Below are positions 28,614 to 41,090 of a stretch of DNA of 64,000 bases, piece after piece. Within the stretch, counting starts at the first letter, position 1, and each line of letters begins with the position of its first letter. This DNA comes from Mycobacterium kubicae (lineage in GTDB: Bacteria; Actinomycetota; Actinomycetes; Mycobacteriales; Mycobacteriaceae), in NCBI RefSeq assembly GCF_015689175.1, contig NZ_CP065047.1:3906001-3970000 (forward strand). The letters run 5' to 3'. The position numbers and the translations under genes were made by a program. The notes under the pieces are model-generated. The model was not told the origin of the DNA and ran no database searches. It saw only the letters and a list, made by a program, of their open reading frames with translations.

Positions 28614-29606
28614 TCAGTTCAGCGGCTCACCGGCCAGCCACAGGCGTACCAGGCAGCGCCGCTGCGCCACCTCGGTGGCGTCGACGAACCCACGCCGGTT
28701 GTGCAGCGTCACGTGGTTGTCGGCGAACAAGACGTCACCGGGCGTCAGCGTGAACTCGACGAAGTTGGCCGGGTCGTTGAGGGCACGGTCGAACGCGTCG
28801 AGTGCCTGTCGCTGCCGGTCGGTGAGCGGTTTGCCGCCGCGGTAGTGGCCCAGTTCGATGTGCAGGCGGTTGTAGCGGATCTTCACGCCCTCGTTGGTGT
28901 CGGTGAAGATCGAGCCGACGGTGATGGGGTCCTCGCCCAGTTCGGTCTCGTGCGAGCGGTCGAAGCAGAACTCGCCGTAGAGCTCGTCGACCAAATCGGG
29001 GTGTGCCTGCAGCAGCGTGTTGTACGCGGTGTGGCCGCTGATCATCACCGATTCCCCGCCGGATACCGACTTGCGCAGGCACAGCAGGCCCAGGACGTCG
29101 GGAAGGCTGCCGGCGTAGGCGCACGCCGAGTCGGTGTGAAAGATCAGTTCGGAGTTGGTCTTCGAGCCGCGGGCCTCCGCGACCGACTGGCCGGTGTCCT
29201 GGACGAGGTAGACGCGATCGCCCTGCCGGTTCTGCGGCTGCGGGGCACCGAGGTATGTGCCCAGGCCCCAGTACAGCATCGACGCTTCCTCGTCGGTCCA
29301 GTCCTGCAAGGGCAGGCCGCGCAGCACGCAGAAGCCGGGACCCAGGCCCAGGCAGTGGCGGATGCCGCGGGCGATCTCGGTGAGTGCGGGCTCTTGGAAG
29401 TCGGAGGCCTCGATGGTGTCGAGCCGCCGGCCGCGGCGGCGCAGCCGGTCGCGGATCCGCAGGCAAGCGGCGGCCTGTTGCGGCTCTACCGCGATCATGT
29501 AGTCGTATTCGCCCAGGCTGGCGCTGTCCCAGACAGTGGGTCCGGCCATTGACTGCCGCTGGGCAGCCGGCATCGTGTGCGTCGCTTTCTTGACCGAAGT
29601 GGACAT
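28614..29606 (-). CDS. TauD/TfdA-family Fe(II)/2-oxoglutarate dioxygenase
   Basis: A 330-residue non-haem iron oxygenase. The facial triad is HTD (H157, D159) and a distal His in TLHNRRGF (H302). A downstream Arg in RRCLVRLWL can hold 2-oxoglutarate. Further landmarks are GFCVLRGLPL near 91-100 and FADNHVTLHN. Relatives hydroxylate taurine, gamma-butyrobetaine or other small acids, and this one resembles the broad TauD superfamily rather than TauD itself. The ATG at 29606 follows GAGGGGATG. An 11-bp direct repeat lies 55-70 bases upstream, and the EBP-like gene diverges from the same region. The substrate is unknown. Confidence 0.9.
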   Translation of the reverse strand: MSTSVKKATHTMPAAQRQSMAGPTVWDSASLGEYDYMIAVEPQQAAACLRIRDRLRRRGRRLDTIEASDFQEPALTEIARGIRHCLGLGPGFCVLRGLPLQDWTDEEASMLYWGLGTYLGAPQPQNRQGDRVYLVQDTGQSVAEARGSKTNSELIFHTDSACAYAGSLPDVLGLLCLRKSVSGGESVMISGHTAYNTLLQAHPDLVDELYGEFCFDRSHETELGEDPITVGSIFTDTNEGVKIRYNRLHIELGHYRGGKPLTDRQRQALDAFDRALNDPANFVEFTLTPGDVLFADNHVTLHNRRGFVDATEVAQRRCLVRLWLAGEPLN

Positions 29607-29660
29607 TTGTGCTCATCCCCTCTCGACGTGGCTTGATTTCTATGAAGTTTCAATGCCAGG

Positions 29661-29677
29661 TCTTGGAAAGTTCTTGG
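29661..29677 (-). promoter_or_regulatory. Direct repeat CCAAGA-N5-CCAAGA in the dioxygenase/EBP-like divergent promoter
   Basis: On the minus strand CCAAGA occurs twice, 11 bases apart (spacer ACTTT), 55-71 bases upstream of the dioxygenase ATG (29606). It is about 130 bases from the divergent EBP-like start (29804), so it could act on both. It matches the repeats at 23279-23295 and 25165-25181. Confidence 0.55.
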
Positions 29678-29803
29678 CGTCATGACAGGGGGTTTGGCGA
29701 GGTTGCGAAGCGCGCTCATGGGAGGTGCGACGGCGGTCTTGACGGCACCTGGCCGTGGCCATAATGTCAAGTACCTGATATTCGACGTCGAACGAGGTGA
29801 GCC

Positions 29804-30607
29804 GTGTATTCGCCAGAGCTAGCCCGCCCCTTCGCACCGCACCGCCAACGCACGTATGTCTGGCTTCTGTCGATCGTCGGGGCGGTGTTCGTGTTCATGA
29901 CGATCGCCGAGGCCACCGGATTGTTGCCGCCCACCCGCACGGTCGACGTGGCGGCGAACGTCATCTTCGGCGTTCCGGTGATTGTGCTGCCGCTCATCTT
30001 GTTCTGGAAGGCCCGCGGCGAGCAACGCTCACGGCTGGCGTTGGCCGCCGAGCTCACCTTGATCTACGTGCCGCTGACCATCGGCAGCCAGCTGACGTAC
30101 GAATTGCCTTTCCTCATCGGTCACCCGTTCCATCTCTGGGAGCCGACCAGCGACCCGGGATGGCGATGGTTGTGGTGGCAGTACGGCCTGGCCGACACCC
30201 GCTATCGCAGCGACAACAACTGGATATTCGGCCTGGAATTCGGAGCGGTAGTGGTTGGGCTGGTGCTGGGCGTCGTGTGGCTGCGTCTGCTCCGCAAAGA
30301 CCTGCCCGACGAGTCGCGCATCAAGTGCCTGTGGCTGACATTCTTCGGCATCACGGTGCTGTTGGCCGGCACCGTCGTCTACTACGTGTCGGAGATCCGC
30401 GCCTTGTTCGGCGACGTCGAGCAAGGCGCTTACGGGCTGTGGTTCAAGTTCGTCGGAGAGAACGTGCCGTACATGATCTTGCCGTTCTTCGTCCTCTACG
30501 CCATATATCTGCAAGTGGACTTCCTGACTCGACGGGCCGGTGCCCAAGCCGGGTCGGCGGCCGCCAGTGCCGCCACTCCCCGACCGGCCGAGCCGCTACC
30601 GGCTTAG
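29804..30607 (+). CDS. EBP/EXPERA-like integral membrane protein
   Basis: A 267-residue protein with ~6 hydrophobic helices and a cytosolic Ala/Pro tail. By eye it aligns with eukaryotic emopamil-binding protein (sterol delta8-delta7 isomerase): ADTRYRSDN (130-138) matches the GDSRY..DN block. E100, E145 and N220 fall where EBP has catalytic or binding E80, E122 and N193. VVYYVSEIR (191-199) matches LYFLTEHR. The residue at the EBP H76 position is Gln, so isomerase activity is uncertain. The GTG at 29804 has GAGGTGA just upstream. It is divergent from the dioxygenase, and its 3' end overlaps the IclR gene by 12 bases. Confidence 0.75.
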   Translation: MYSPELARPFAPHRQRTYVWLLSIVGAVFVFMTIAEATGLLPPTRTVDVAANVIFGVPVIVLPLILFWKARGEQRSRLALAAELTLIYVPLTIGSQLTYELPFLIGHPFHLWEPTSDPGWRWLWWQYGLADTRYRSDNNWIFGLEFGAVVVGLVLGVVWLRLLRKDLPDESRIKCLWLTFFGITVLLAGTVVYYVSEIRALFGDVEQGAYGLWFKFVGENVPYMILPFFVLYAIYLQVDFLTRRAGAQAGSAAASAATPRPAEPLPA

Positions 30608-31264
30608 GTACTCGCGCAGCGACTCGGCGATCCGTTCGGCCGCCCAGCGAGTGGCGGCAAGCATTTGGTTCGGCGGACGTGGGGCGGGGATCAACGTCGC
30701 GACGACCGCAATGCCCGACGACGACCCGAACGGGATGCCCATCGCCACACAGCTGTGGTCGACGGCCACTTGACCGGCATCCACTAGGGGCACCGTTGTC
30801 GCGAGATGGTCGTGCGCGCGCCGTTGCGCCGTTTCCGGCGGAACATGAGCGCCGGCCTTCGCGACGAATCGGGCCGGCGAGCGGGCATCGACGGTGTCGA
30901 GATAGACAGGGCCGTCACCGAGGTCCGCGGACAGACTCACCGCGGCTCCGGTGATGGTGGCCAGCTCGGCCATCGGTCTGCGGGCCGCAATGCGCAGCCT
31001 CGACGCGGGGGTTACCGAGGCGCCGAGGCGTAACAAGCTCGTGCCCAACGCATAGCGCGATCCTTCGCGCCGAACCGCTCCGGTCTCGACCAGCTGCCGC
31101 AGCAGGCGATGCACCGTGGGGTGGGGAATGGCCGAGGCCGCGCTGAGGTCTACCAGCCGTACCGGCTGCAGTTCGGCGACAAGGTCGAGAAGAATGAACG
31201 CACTCTCGATGACACTCCGGGCCTTTCCGGGCGCGGCGCTACGATCGGGCTCCTTGAAGGTCAT
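30596..31264 (-). CDS. IclR-family transcriptional regulator
   Basis: A 222-residue protein with an N-terminal winged helix-turn-helix (VIESAFILLDLVAEL, DLSAASAIPHPTVHRLLRQL, GAVRREGSRYALG). A C-terminal effector domain follows (PMAELATITGAAVSLSADLGDG, CVAMGIPFGSSSGIAVVA). It is slightly short for the family (usually ~250). IclR proteins bind palindromes and respond to small carboxylic acids. It is convergent with the EBP-like gene, with a 12-base overlap of coding ends, and is the only regulator in the 22-31 kb locus. It may control the locus, but the 11-bp direct repeats there are not typical IclR operators. Confidence 0.9.
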   Translation of the reverse strand: MTFKEPDRSAAPGKARSVIESAFILLDLVAELQPVRLVDLSAASAIPHPTVHRLLRQLVETGAVRREGSRYALGTSLLRLGASVTPASRLRIAARRPMAELATITGAAVSLSADLGDGPVYLDTVDARSPARFVAKAGAHVPPETAQRRAHDHLATTVPLVDAGQVAVDHSCVAMGIPFGSSSGIAVVATLIPAPRPPNQMLAATRWAAERIAESLREYLSR

Positions 31265-31346
31265 GACCCTGGCCTGCCTTTCCCGATGGCGAGCTACGGG
31301 TTCGACAGTAGTCTCCGAGGTGTTCGCCCTTGCGCCGCATCGATTT

Positions 31347-31865
31347 TCAGTGGGCCTGCCGTAGGTACCCGCAGACTTCGGACAGCTCGGGCAGCGCTAC
31401 GCCGTTTGCCGAGAGCAAGCCTGCTTGTCCCAGGACTTGGGCCTGGTCCCAGTAGAGCGTTTCGCTGGCCATCAGGGCGCCGCGAAACTTCACCACCACG
31501 ACGAACGGAACCTCCAGTAGCGCGCCCGTCGGTGGCACGCCAGGAAGAAGGTGCGGCATCTCGCGGTCGTGGGTGAGCCGCATGATGCACTCGTCGACCA
31601 AGACGTCGTCGCCGAGTGATCGCGCCACGAACTCGAGGGCGATGTCGCGCGGTTGAGCTGGAATGAAGACCTCGGCGTAGTAGTCGCGCAACGCATCACG
31701 GCCCGACGCTCCGCTCATCGTCGGAAGATGCATGACGCGTGCGTCGGGAACCATCGTCGAGACCGTGAGGTCGGCGTCTCGGAGTTCGAATTCGTAGCTG
31801 GTGTGCCGCTCCCACATAGCGACCATCGCGTCGTGGTCCATCGCAGGTGTGCTGACTTCGGTCAT
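31347..31865 (-). CDS. NTF2/SnoaL-like small protein
   Basis: About 172 residues with the cone-shaped NTF2/SnoaL pattern: an N-terminal helix pair (MDHDAMVAMWERHTSYEF), then alternating strands (VMHLPTMSGASGRDALRDYYAEVF, LVDECIMRLTH, VPFVVVVKFRGALMASETLYWDQAQVLGQ). Such folds serve as ketosteroid isomerases, polyketide cyclases or ester hydrolases. SETLYWDQAQVLGQ resembles dienelactone/carboxymethyl-type NTF2 members. No SD is obvious; ATG 31865 is the best start, with ATG 31841 next. It is divergent from echA14 with ~128 bases between. The function is unassigned. Confidence 0.75.
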   Translation of the reverse strand: MTEVSTPAMDHDAMVAMWERHTSYEFELRDADLTVSTMVPDARVMHLPTMSGASGRDALRDYYAEVFIPAQPRDIALEFVARSLGDDVLVDECIMRLTHDREMPHLLPGVPPTGALLEVPFVVVVKFRGALMASETLYWDQAQVLGQAGLLSANGVALPELSEVCGYLRQAH

Positions 31866-31993
31866 GTAACCGAACGGTAGAAAGACCGGTGGCGGCATCA
31901 CCAACCGATGTTCGGTGAGTGAACAATCGTCCCGCACGGGGCCGATCGGCGGCTAACGCGATGGGCCGTCAACGCGTTCTGGATACTTGTCCG

Positions 31994-32764
31994 ATGGCGC
32001 ACACCGACTTCGTCCTCTACCGCACAGCTGACCGCGTCGCACTCATCACCGTCAATGACCCAGACCGGCGCAACGCGGTCACCGACGTGATGTCGGAACA
32101 ATTGCGCGCCGCCGTGCAGCAGGCACAAGATGATCCCGGCGTGCACGCCGTCGTGATCACCGGAGCGGGTAAGGCTTTCTGCGCCGGCGCCGACCTCAGC
32201 GCCTTGGGGGCTGCCGGTGGCGGTGGCGCGGAATCGGGGTTGCAGCGGCTGTACGACGGGTTCATGGCGGTCGGTAACTGCACTTTGCCAACCATCGCCG
32301 CGGTCAACGGCGCGGCCGTCGGCGCCGGTCTGAATCTGGCGTTGGCCGCCGACGTGCGGATCGCCGGGCCCGCGGCGATGTTCGACGCGCGGTTCCAGAA
32401 GTTGGGCATTCACCCCGGTGGGGGTGCCACCTGGATGCTGCAGCGCGGGGTCGGACCGCAAGTCGCAAGGGCCGCACTGCTGTTCGGGATGCGCTTCGAT
32501 GCCGAAGCCGCTGTGCGACATGGGTTGGCATTGCAGGTTGCCGACGATCCCGTGGCCGCGGCCCTGGAACTGGCGGCCGGCCCCGCGGCCGCGCCCCGCG
32601 AAGTGGTGTTGGCCACCAAGGCGACCATGCGCGCCACCGCCAGCCCGGGCGCCCTGGACAACGAGCAGCACGAGTTTGCGAAGAACACCGAACTCGGGCC
32701 GCAGGCCACTTCGATCCAATCTCCGGAATTCGCGGCCCGATTGGCCGCGGCTCAACGTAGGTAG
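31994..32764 (+). CDS. echA14: Enoyl-CoA hydratase/isomerase family protein EchA14
   Basis: A 256-residue crotonase-fold protein. It has [15 protein letters not shown], the first oxyanion block [13 protein letters not shown] and the second [27 protein letters not shown]. The hydratase Glu positions read [13 protein letters not shown], so the first catalytic Glu (E144 in rat hydratase) appears replaced by Ala/Gly, making a standard hydratase reaction doubtful. ATG 31994 gives the same length as M. tuberculosis EchA14 (Rv2486); the upstream in-frame region is rejected. It is convergent with the cyclase gene, 15 bases apart. Confidence 0.88.
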   Translation: MAHTDFVLYRTADRVALITVNDPDRRNAVTDVMSEQLRAAVQQAQDDPGVHAVVITGAGKAFCAGADLSALGAAGGGGAESGLQRLYDGFMAVGNCTLPTIAAVNGAAVGAGLNLALAADVRIAGPAAMFDARFQKLGIHPGGGATWMLQRGVGPQVARAALLFGMRFDAEAAVRHGLALQVADDPVAAALELAAGPAAAPREVVLATKATMRATASPGALDNEQHEFAKNTELGPQATSIQSPEFAARLAAAQRR

Positions 32765-32779
32765 TGCCGCGCGCTCGAG

Positions 32780-33598
32780 TCAGTCCTCGGACTGGGGCCA
32801 CCCGACCGGATAAATCCGATGGATACCGCGCAGCCCTTTGAGCTCCACTTCGCGCGGCGGGCCCAGCGTCATGTCAGGTGCCCCGTCGACCGCTTCGCGA
32901 ACGGGCTCGCTGACCAGAATCTCGCCCCCGTCTGCCTGTGCGGCCACCCGCGCGGCCATCGCGACGTTGCGCCCGAACAGATCGTCTCCTCGCCTGACCG
33001 AGCTCCCCATGTGCAGTCCGATGCGTACCCGAATACCGTTCCACCGCTCGGGATCTTCCAGCAGCGCACGTTGTACGGCGATGCCGCAGCGCACGGCTCG
33101 CCCCGGGTCGGCGAAGGCGATCATGAAGCCGTCGCCCTGGGTCTTCACCACGTGCCCGCCGTGAGCCTCGACGTGCTTGTTGATCAATTTGTTGTGCCGC
33201 TCGAGCAACTTCACCCAGCCCCGGTCGCCCAGCTCTTCGTTGAGTTCGGTGGAACCTTCGATGTCGGAAAAGACGATCACGACGTCGCCGTCCGCGGTCA
33301 GCCGCGCGAGGTTGGGACGTTCGACCTGAGCCCAGCCGGCGAGGTCTTCGATCGAGTTACGCACCGTCGCGCCGATGCCCTTGTTGAGCAGGGAATCCGC
33401 GGTGCGCCAAACGGTTCGAAGCGCAACTGGGGCCGGCCCGGGTCGGCGCCGCCGACGAGGCTTGTCCTGGCGCAGACGCTCGATGGTTACTCGCGCACCG
33501 GACAGTTGACGCCGCGACACGATGAGCACGATTCCGGTGGCTACCAGGCCGGCGAATTCGGCGGCGGCGACGAGGGCCCAGACGACGGCCGCGCTCAC
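32780..33598 (-). CDS. Class III adenylate/guanylate cyclase with N-terminal membrane anchor
   Basis: A 272-residue protein. Residues ~5-28 form one hydrophobic helix followed by a basic cytosolic patch (KPRRRRRPG). Residues ~105-265 are the CHD catalytic domain: FSDIEGST with metal Asp D112, KTQGDGF with adenine-selecting K152 and second metal Asp D156, DDLFG with D206, and NVAMAAR with transition-state N211 and R217. All catalytic residues are present, and the Lys/Asp pair predicts cAMP rather than cGMP. The GTG at 33598 overlaps the citE stop (GTGA), so the cyclase is made together with the branched-acyl catabolic operon. It occupies the position held by bkd genes in M. tuberculosis. Confidence 0.93.
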   Translation of the reverse strand: MSAAVVWALVAAAEFAGLVATGIVLIVSRRQLSGARVTIERLRQDKPRRRRRPGPAPVALRTVWRTADSLLNKGIGATVRNSIEDLAGWAQVERPNLARLTADGDVVIVFSDIEGSTELNEELGDRGWVKLLERHNKLINKHVEAHGGHVVKTQGDGFMIAFADPGRAVRCGIAVQRALLEDPERWNGIRVRIGLHMGSSVRRGDDLFGRNVAMAARVAAQADGGEILVSEPVREAVDGAPDMTLGPPREVELKGLRGIHRIYPVGWPQSED

Positions 33599-34434
33599 GG
33601 GTTGGTGGTTGCCGCCGGTGGAATCGATTCACCGGCGCGCCGCAGCATCATCTCAGCGTGCCTGAGCACCGGCGAGTCGACCATCTGACCTTCGAAGGCG
33701 AAGACGCCGCGCTCACTGCGAGCGGCAACGAGAACCCTTCGCGCCCAAGCGAGCTTCTCGTCGCTGGGCCGATAGGCTTTGCGCACCAAGTCGACTTGGC
33801 TGGGGTGAATGCACACCGTGACGTCGAAGCCCACCGCCGCGGCGTCGATCGCCTCTTCCTGCAACCCTTCGATGTCGCGGATGTCCAAGTGCACGGCATC
33901 GAGAGCGAGCCGGCCGAACGAGGACGCTGCCAACAGGACCGTCGATCGGACGTGGCGGGCCACGTCGCGGTATGTGCCGTCGGCGCGGCGGCTGGAGCTG
34001 CCGCCCAAAGTGGCGACCAGATCTTCGGCGCCCCACATCATCGCCACGGTGTTCTCAGCGGCCGCAATCTCGGTGGCGAACAACGCCCCGCGCGGTGTTT
34101 CCACCAAAGCGATCACGTCGCGCGGCGCCAACGCCCGCACCTGCTCGGCTGACTCCGTCTTGGGCAGCATCACCGTCGTGTAGGCGGTGTGCGCAAACGC
34201 CTCGAGATCTTGAGCGTGCTCGGGCGTGCCAGCGGCGTTGATCCGCACCACGGTGCGGGCAGGGTCCAATGGGGTTGCCTGAAGTGCTTGCCGCGCAGCC
34301 GATTTCTCCGCTTGGGCCACTCCGTCTTCGAGATCGAGGATCACCACATCGGCGGCGGCCGCGGCCTTGGCGAAGCGTTCGGGCCGGTCGGCCGGACAGA
34401 ACAGCCATCCCGGGCCGGCGCCACGCAAACTCAT
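33595..34434 (-). CDS. citE: CitE-like acyl-CoA lyase
   Basis: A 279-residue TIM-barrel protein of the HpcH/HpaI-citrate lyase beta family, orthologous by position to Rv2498c, described as a stand-alone beta-hydroxyacyl-CoA lyase and not a citrate lyase subunit. Landmarks are [45 protein letters not shown] and [13 protein letters not shown]; the metal-binding Glu and Asp are present. In a leucine pathway it would cleave (S)-HMG-CoA-like or related hydroxyacyl-CoA species to acetyl-CoA plus a keto acid. The start overlaps the maoC-like stop (ATGA), and the stop overlaps the cyclase start. Confidence 0.92.
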   Translation of the reverse strand: MSLRGAGPGWLFCPADRPERFAKAAAAADVVILDLEDGVAQAEKSAARQALQATPLDPARTVVRINAAGTPEHAQDLEAFAHTAYTTVMLPKTESAEQVRALAPRDVIALVETPRGALFATEIAAAENTVAMMWGAEDLVATLGGSSSRRADGTYRDVARHVRSTVLLAASSFGRLALDAVHLDIRDIEGLQEEAIDAAAVGFDVTVCIHPSQVDLVRKAYRPSDEKLAWARRVLVAARSERGVFAFEGQMVDSPVLRHAEMMLRRAGESIPPAATTNP

Positions 34435-34925
34435 CGGACCGCTTCCTGGCTGGGCCGCTTTTGCACCAGCGTCGTGCGCACCGCGCGCGCCACCACGTCA
34501 CCATGCTGATTGCGGCCGGTGTGTTGCAGGGTGACGATGCCTTCACCCGGGCGGCTTTTCGATTCACGCTTGTCGGTGCAGACGGTCTCGGCATACAACG
34601 TGTCGCCGTGGAACACCGGCTTGGGGAACGACACCTCCGAGAAACCGAGGTTGGCGACAATGGTCCCCAGCGTCAACTGCGCGACCGACAGCCCGACCAA
34701 GGTCGACAGGGTGAACATCGAATTGACCAAACGCTCCCCGCGGAAGCCCGGTTGCTCGGCGGCCCAGGCCGCGTCGAGATGCAGCGATTGGGTGTTCATC
34801 GTCAGCGTCGTGAACAACACGTTGTCGGCCTCGGTCACGGTGCGGCCGGGCCGGTGCAAGTACGTCGTACCGACCTCGAATTCTTCAAACCACAAGCCGC
34901 GCTGGACAATCGACTTGTCGGTCAC
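34431..34925 (-). CDS. MaoC-like hydratase (Rv2499c family)
   Basis: A 164-residue hotdog-fold (R)-hydratase-like protein: [28 protein letters not shown], with the hydratase-2 motif Asp/Asn-His partly kept ([10 protein letters not shown]), then [17 protein letters not shown] helix text ([11 protein letters not shown]). In this operon it most likely hydrates an unsaturated branched acyl-CoA such as 3-methylglutaconyl-CoA; this is inferred from neighbours. The GTG start at 34925 overlaps the fadE19 stop (GTGA). Confidence 0.88.
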   Translation of the reverse strand: MTDKSIVQRGLWFEEFEVGTTYLHRPGRTVTEADNVLFTTLTMNTQSLHLDAAWAAEQPGFRGERLVNSMFTLSTLVGLSVAQLTLGTIVANLGFSEVSFPKPVFHGDTLYAETVCTDKRESKSRPGEGIVTLQHTGRNQHGDVVARAVRTTLVQKRPSQEAVR

Positions 34926-36088
34926 GACAGACCCAGCGATCGCGCGATGAGCATGAGCTGCACCTCGGTGGTCCCCTCCCCGATCTCGAGGATCTTGCTG
35001 TCCCGGTAGTGACGGGCCACCGGATACTCGTTCATGAAGCCGTAGCCGCCGTGGATCTGGGTGGCGTCGCGCGCGTTGTCCATCGCCGCTTCCGATGCGA
35101 TCATCTTCGCGATCGCGGCTTCCTTCTTGAACGGTTTGCCGGCCAACATTTTGGCCGCGGCCTCGTAATAGGCGGTACGGGCCACGTGGGCGCGGGCCTC
35201 CATGCGTGCGATTTTGAAGCTGATCGCCTGGTAGCGGCCGATCGGCTGGCCGAACGACTGGCGCTCCTTGGCGTACTTGACACTTTCGTCCACACAGCCC
35301 TGCGCGGCGCCGGTGGCCAGCGCCGCGATGGCGATGCGGCCCTCGTCCAAGATGGACAAGAAGTTTCCATAGCCGCTGCCGCGCGCGCCGAGCAGATTCT
35401 CCTCGGGAACGCGGGCATCGTCGAAGGACAGCGGGTGGGTGTCAGACGCGTTCCACCCGACCTTGTTGTAGACCGGTTCCACGACGAATCCCGGTGTGCC
35501 GCTGGGCACGATGATCGTGGAGATCTCCTTCTTTCCATCACCTATGGTGCCGGTGACCGCGGTGACGGTGACCAGCGAGGTGATGTCGGTGCCCGAGTTG
35601 GTGATGAATTGCTTGCTGCCGTTGATCACCCATTCGCCGTTGTCCAGGCGGGCGGTGGTGCGGGTGCTGCCGGCATCCGAGCCTGCCCCCGGCTCGGTGA
35701 GCCCGAAGCCGGCCAAGGCCCGCCCGGCCACCAGATCCGGTAGCCACTTTTGTTTCTGCTCCTCGCTGCCGAACCGGTAGATCGGCATCGCACCGAGACT
35801 GGCGCCGGCCTCGAGCGTGATGGCCACCGATTGGTCCACCTTGCCCAATTCCTCGAGCGCGAGCGACAGCGCGAAGTAGTCGCCGCCCATGCCCCCGTAT
35901 TCCTCTGGGAACGGCAGGCCGAACAGTCCCATTTCACCCATCTTCGCCACGACCTCGTACGGGAAGCTGTGCTCCTCATCGTGTTTGGCCGATACCGGCG
36001 CGACCACGGTGCGCGCGAACTCAGCGACGGTGTTGCGCAGATCTTCGTATTCCTTGGGCAGCGTGCCCGCCGTGATGGTTGTCGTCAT
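34922..36088 (-). CDS. fadE19: Acyl-CoA dehydrogenase FadE19
   Basis: A 388-residue flavoprotein that oxidises acyl-CoA to 2-enoyl-CoA and passes electrons to ETF. Blocks are [15 protein letters not shown] (FAD/substrate), [27 protein letters not shown] and [19 protein letters not shown]. The catalytic base is probably the Glu of GEGTTEVQ, the short-chain/medium-chain position, whereas isovaleryl-CoA dehydrogenase uses a Glu in an earlier helix, here part of [11 protein letters not shown]. The operon with MCC subunits still argues for a branched short-chain substrate. The ATG at 36088 is 2 bases after the accA1 stop. Confidence 0.94.
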   Translation of the reverse strand: MTTTITAGTLPKEYEDLRNTVAEFARTVVAPVSAKHDEEHSFPYEVVAKMGEMGLFGLPFPEEYGGMGGDYFALSLALEELGKVDQSVAITLEAGASLGAMPIYRFGSEEQKQKWLPDLVAGRALAGFGLTEPGAGSDAGSTRTTARLDNGEWVINGSKQFITNSGTDITSLVTVTAVTGTIGDGKKEISTIIVPSGTPGFVVEPVYNKVGWNASDTHPLSFDDARVPEENLLGARGSGYGNFLSILDEGRIAIAALATGAAQGCVDESVKYAKERQSFGQPIGRYQAISFKIARMEARAHVARTAYYEAAAKMLAGKPFKKEAAIAKMIASEAAMDNARDATQIHGGYGFMNEYPVARHYRDSKILEIGEGTTEVQLMLIARSLGLS

Positions 36089-36090
36089 GA

Positions 36091-38097
36091 TCAGTCCTTG
36101 CTTTCTGCTGCGGAGTCTTCGGCCGGGGTGAGCCGGGCCAGCACCTGGTCGACCGTCACTTGATCACCGACGGACACCAGCACTTCGACGTGTCCCGAAA
36201 CCGGTGCGGTGAGCGAATGTTCCATCTTCATGGCCTCGACGACCACCACGACGTCGCCCTCGGCGACCTGCGCGCCGGAGTCGGCTGGTACGGCTATGAC
36301 GTTGCCGGGCATCGGGCTGACGACCTCGGCCTCCCGCGTGCCCACGGCGCGATGGATCCTGTTCGCCTCGGCCTCACGCAAGTGCCAGGTGCCGCGCTCG
36401 TCGGCGATCCACAAATGCCGGTGATCTTCTGCGCAGTGGTATTCGCGACGCAGGCCGTTCAGCGTTGCGGTCAGCTGTCCCGCCGCGACTTGCACGCTCG
36501 CAGAGAGCGTTTCGCCCTCACCGACCTGTACTGTCGCGGCTTCGGGAAGTCCCCACACCGACACGGTCTGGGCGCACAGCGGCGTCTGCATCGCGGTGCG
36601 GACCGGCGCGGTGACTCCACCCACCCGCCATCCGCTGGGCGTTGCCCATGGGTCGGCCCAGGTGTTGTCAGTGGCCCGGCGGGCCAGGGCCCATTGCCGG
36701 TAGAGCGCCCCGGCGGCCAGCACGTCGTCGGGCGCGGCCTGGGGCGCGAAGTCGGCCAATCGTTCGTCCAGCAACGCGGTGTCCAGATCCCCGGCTTGCA
36801 CCCGCGCATCGGCGAGCAGAAATCGCAAGAACTCGACGTTGGTCTGGACGCCCAGCACCGCGGTTCGCGCCAGCGCCTGGTCAAGCCGAGCCAACGCCTG
36901 CTCGCGGTCGACGCCGTGTGCGATGACCTTGCTCAGCATCGGGTCGTAGTCACTGCCGACTGTCGTGCCCGCCAGCAGCGAGGAGTCCACCCGCACACCG
37001 GGACCGGTGGGTTCGAGCACCTGCAGAACGCGTCCGCCGGTGGGGAGGAATCCCCGACCCGGATCCTCGGCGTACACCCGCGCCTCGATCGCGTGACCGG
37101 TGAGTTCGACGTCGTCCTGCGCGAATCCCAGCTTCTCCCCGGCGGCCACCCGCAGCTGCCACTCCACCAGGTCCAGCCCGGTCACGGCTTCGGTGACCGG
37201 GTGTTCGACCTGCAGCCGGGTGTTCATCTCCATGAAGAAGAATTCGTCGGGCCGCTCGGCGGAGACGATGAATTCCACCGTGCCGGCACCGACGTAGTCG
37301 ACGCTGCGGGCCGTGTTGCACGCCGCCAGCCCTATCCGGTCGCGGGTCTGGGGATCCAGCAGCGGTGAGGGCGCCTCCTCGATGACTTTCTGGTGGCGCC
37401 GCTGCAAACTGCACTCGCGTTCGCCCAGATGGACCACGTTGCCGTGTGTATCGGCCAGTACCTGCACCTCGATGTGTCTGGGGCGCAATACGAATCGCTC
37501 CAGGAACAGGGTGTCGTCTCCGAATGAGGAGGCCGCTTCGCGCCGGGCGCTGACCAGCGCCTCACGCAGGCGGGCCGGATCGTGCACCAGTCGCATGCCC
37601 TTACCGCCGCCCCCGGCCGAGGGTTTGATGAGCACGGGGTAACCGATTTCTTCGGCGGCCGCGGCCAGGTCGTCGTCGGTCAGCCCGGATTTGGCGACTC
37701 CAGGCACCACCGGCACGTCGAAGGCGGCGACGGCGTTCTTGGCGGTGATCTTGTCGCCCATCACCTCGATGGCGCGGGTGGGCGGACCGAGGAACACCAC
37801 CCCCGCGCGCTCACACGCAGCGGCGAAATGGGCGTTCTCCGACAAGAACCCATAACCGGGGTGGATCGCCTGCGCTCCGGTGCGCAGCGCCGCGTCGACG
37901 ACCTTGTCGATGGCGAGGTAACTGTCGCGCGCCGCGGCCGGCCCCAGCCGCACGGCGGTGTCGGCCTCGACCACATGGCGCGCGGCGGCGTCGGCATCGC
38001 TGTAGACCGCCACCGACCGGATACCCAGCCGGCGCAGCGTGCGGATGACGCGGACAGCGATCTCGCCGCGGTTGGCCACTAATACCGTGTCGAACAT
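36091..38097 (-). CDS. accA1: Biotin carboxylase/BCCP subunit AccA1
   Basis: A 668-residue alpha subunit of an acyl-CoA carboxylase: biotin carboxylase domain ([19 protein letters not shown]-grasp loop [27 protein letters not shown]), a middle BT-like domain and a C-terminal biotinyl domain with EAMKMEH, the biotinylated Lys being ~K624. With AccD1 it forms the 3-methylcrotonyl-CoA carboxylase of leucine degradation in M. tuberculosis. Only 4 bases separate it from the accD1 stop. It is fully conserved, with no sign of decay. Confidence 0.95.
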   Translation of the reverse strand: MFDTVLVANRGEIAVRVIRTLRRLGIRSVAVYSDADAAARHVVEADTAVRLGPAAARDSYLAIDKVVDAALRTGAQAIHPGYGFLSENAHFAAACERAGVVFLGPPTRAIEVMGDKITAKNAVAAFDVPVVPGVAKSGLTDDDLAAAAEEIGYPVLIKPSAGGGGKGMRLVHDPARLREALVSARREAASSFGDDTLFLERFVLRPRHIEVQVLADTHGNVVHLGERECSLQRRHQKVIEEAPSPLLDPQTRDRIGLAACNTARSVDYVGAGTVEFIVSAERPDEFFFMEMNTRLQVEHPVTEAVTGLDLVEWQLRVAAGEKLGFAQDDVELTGHAIEARVYAEDPGRGFLPTGGRVLQVLEPTGPGVRVDSSLLAGTTVGSDYDPMLSKVIAHGVDREQALARLDQALARTAVLGVQTNVEFLRFLLADARVQAGDLDTALLDERLADFAPQAAPDDVLAAGALYRQWALARRATDNTWADPWATPSGWRVGGVTAPVRTAMQTPLCAQTVSVWGLPEAATVQVGEGETLSASVQVAAGQLTATLNGLRREYHCAEDHRHLWIADERGTWHLREAEANRIHRAVGTREAEVVSPMPGNVIAVPADSGAQVAEGDVVVVVEAMKMEHSLTAPVSGHVEVLVSVGDQVTVDQVLARLTPAEDSAAESKD

Positions 38098-38101
38098 GGC
38101 C

Positions 38102-41066
<2,965 letters not shown>

Positions 41067-41090
41067 GACAGTAGCGCCTCTCGACAATTT

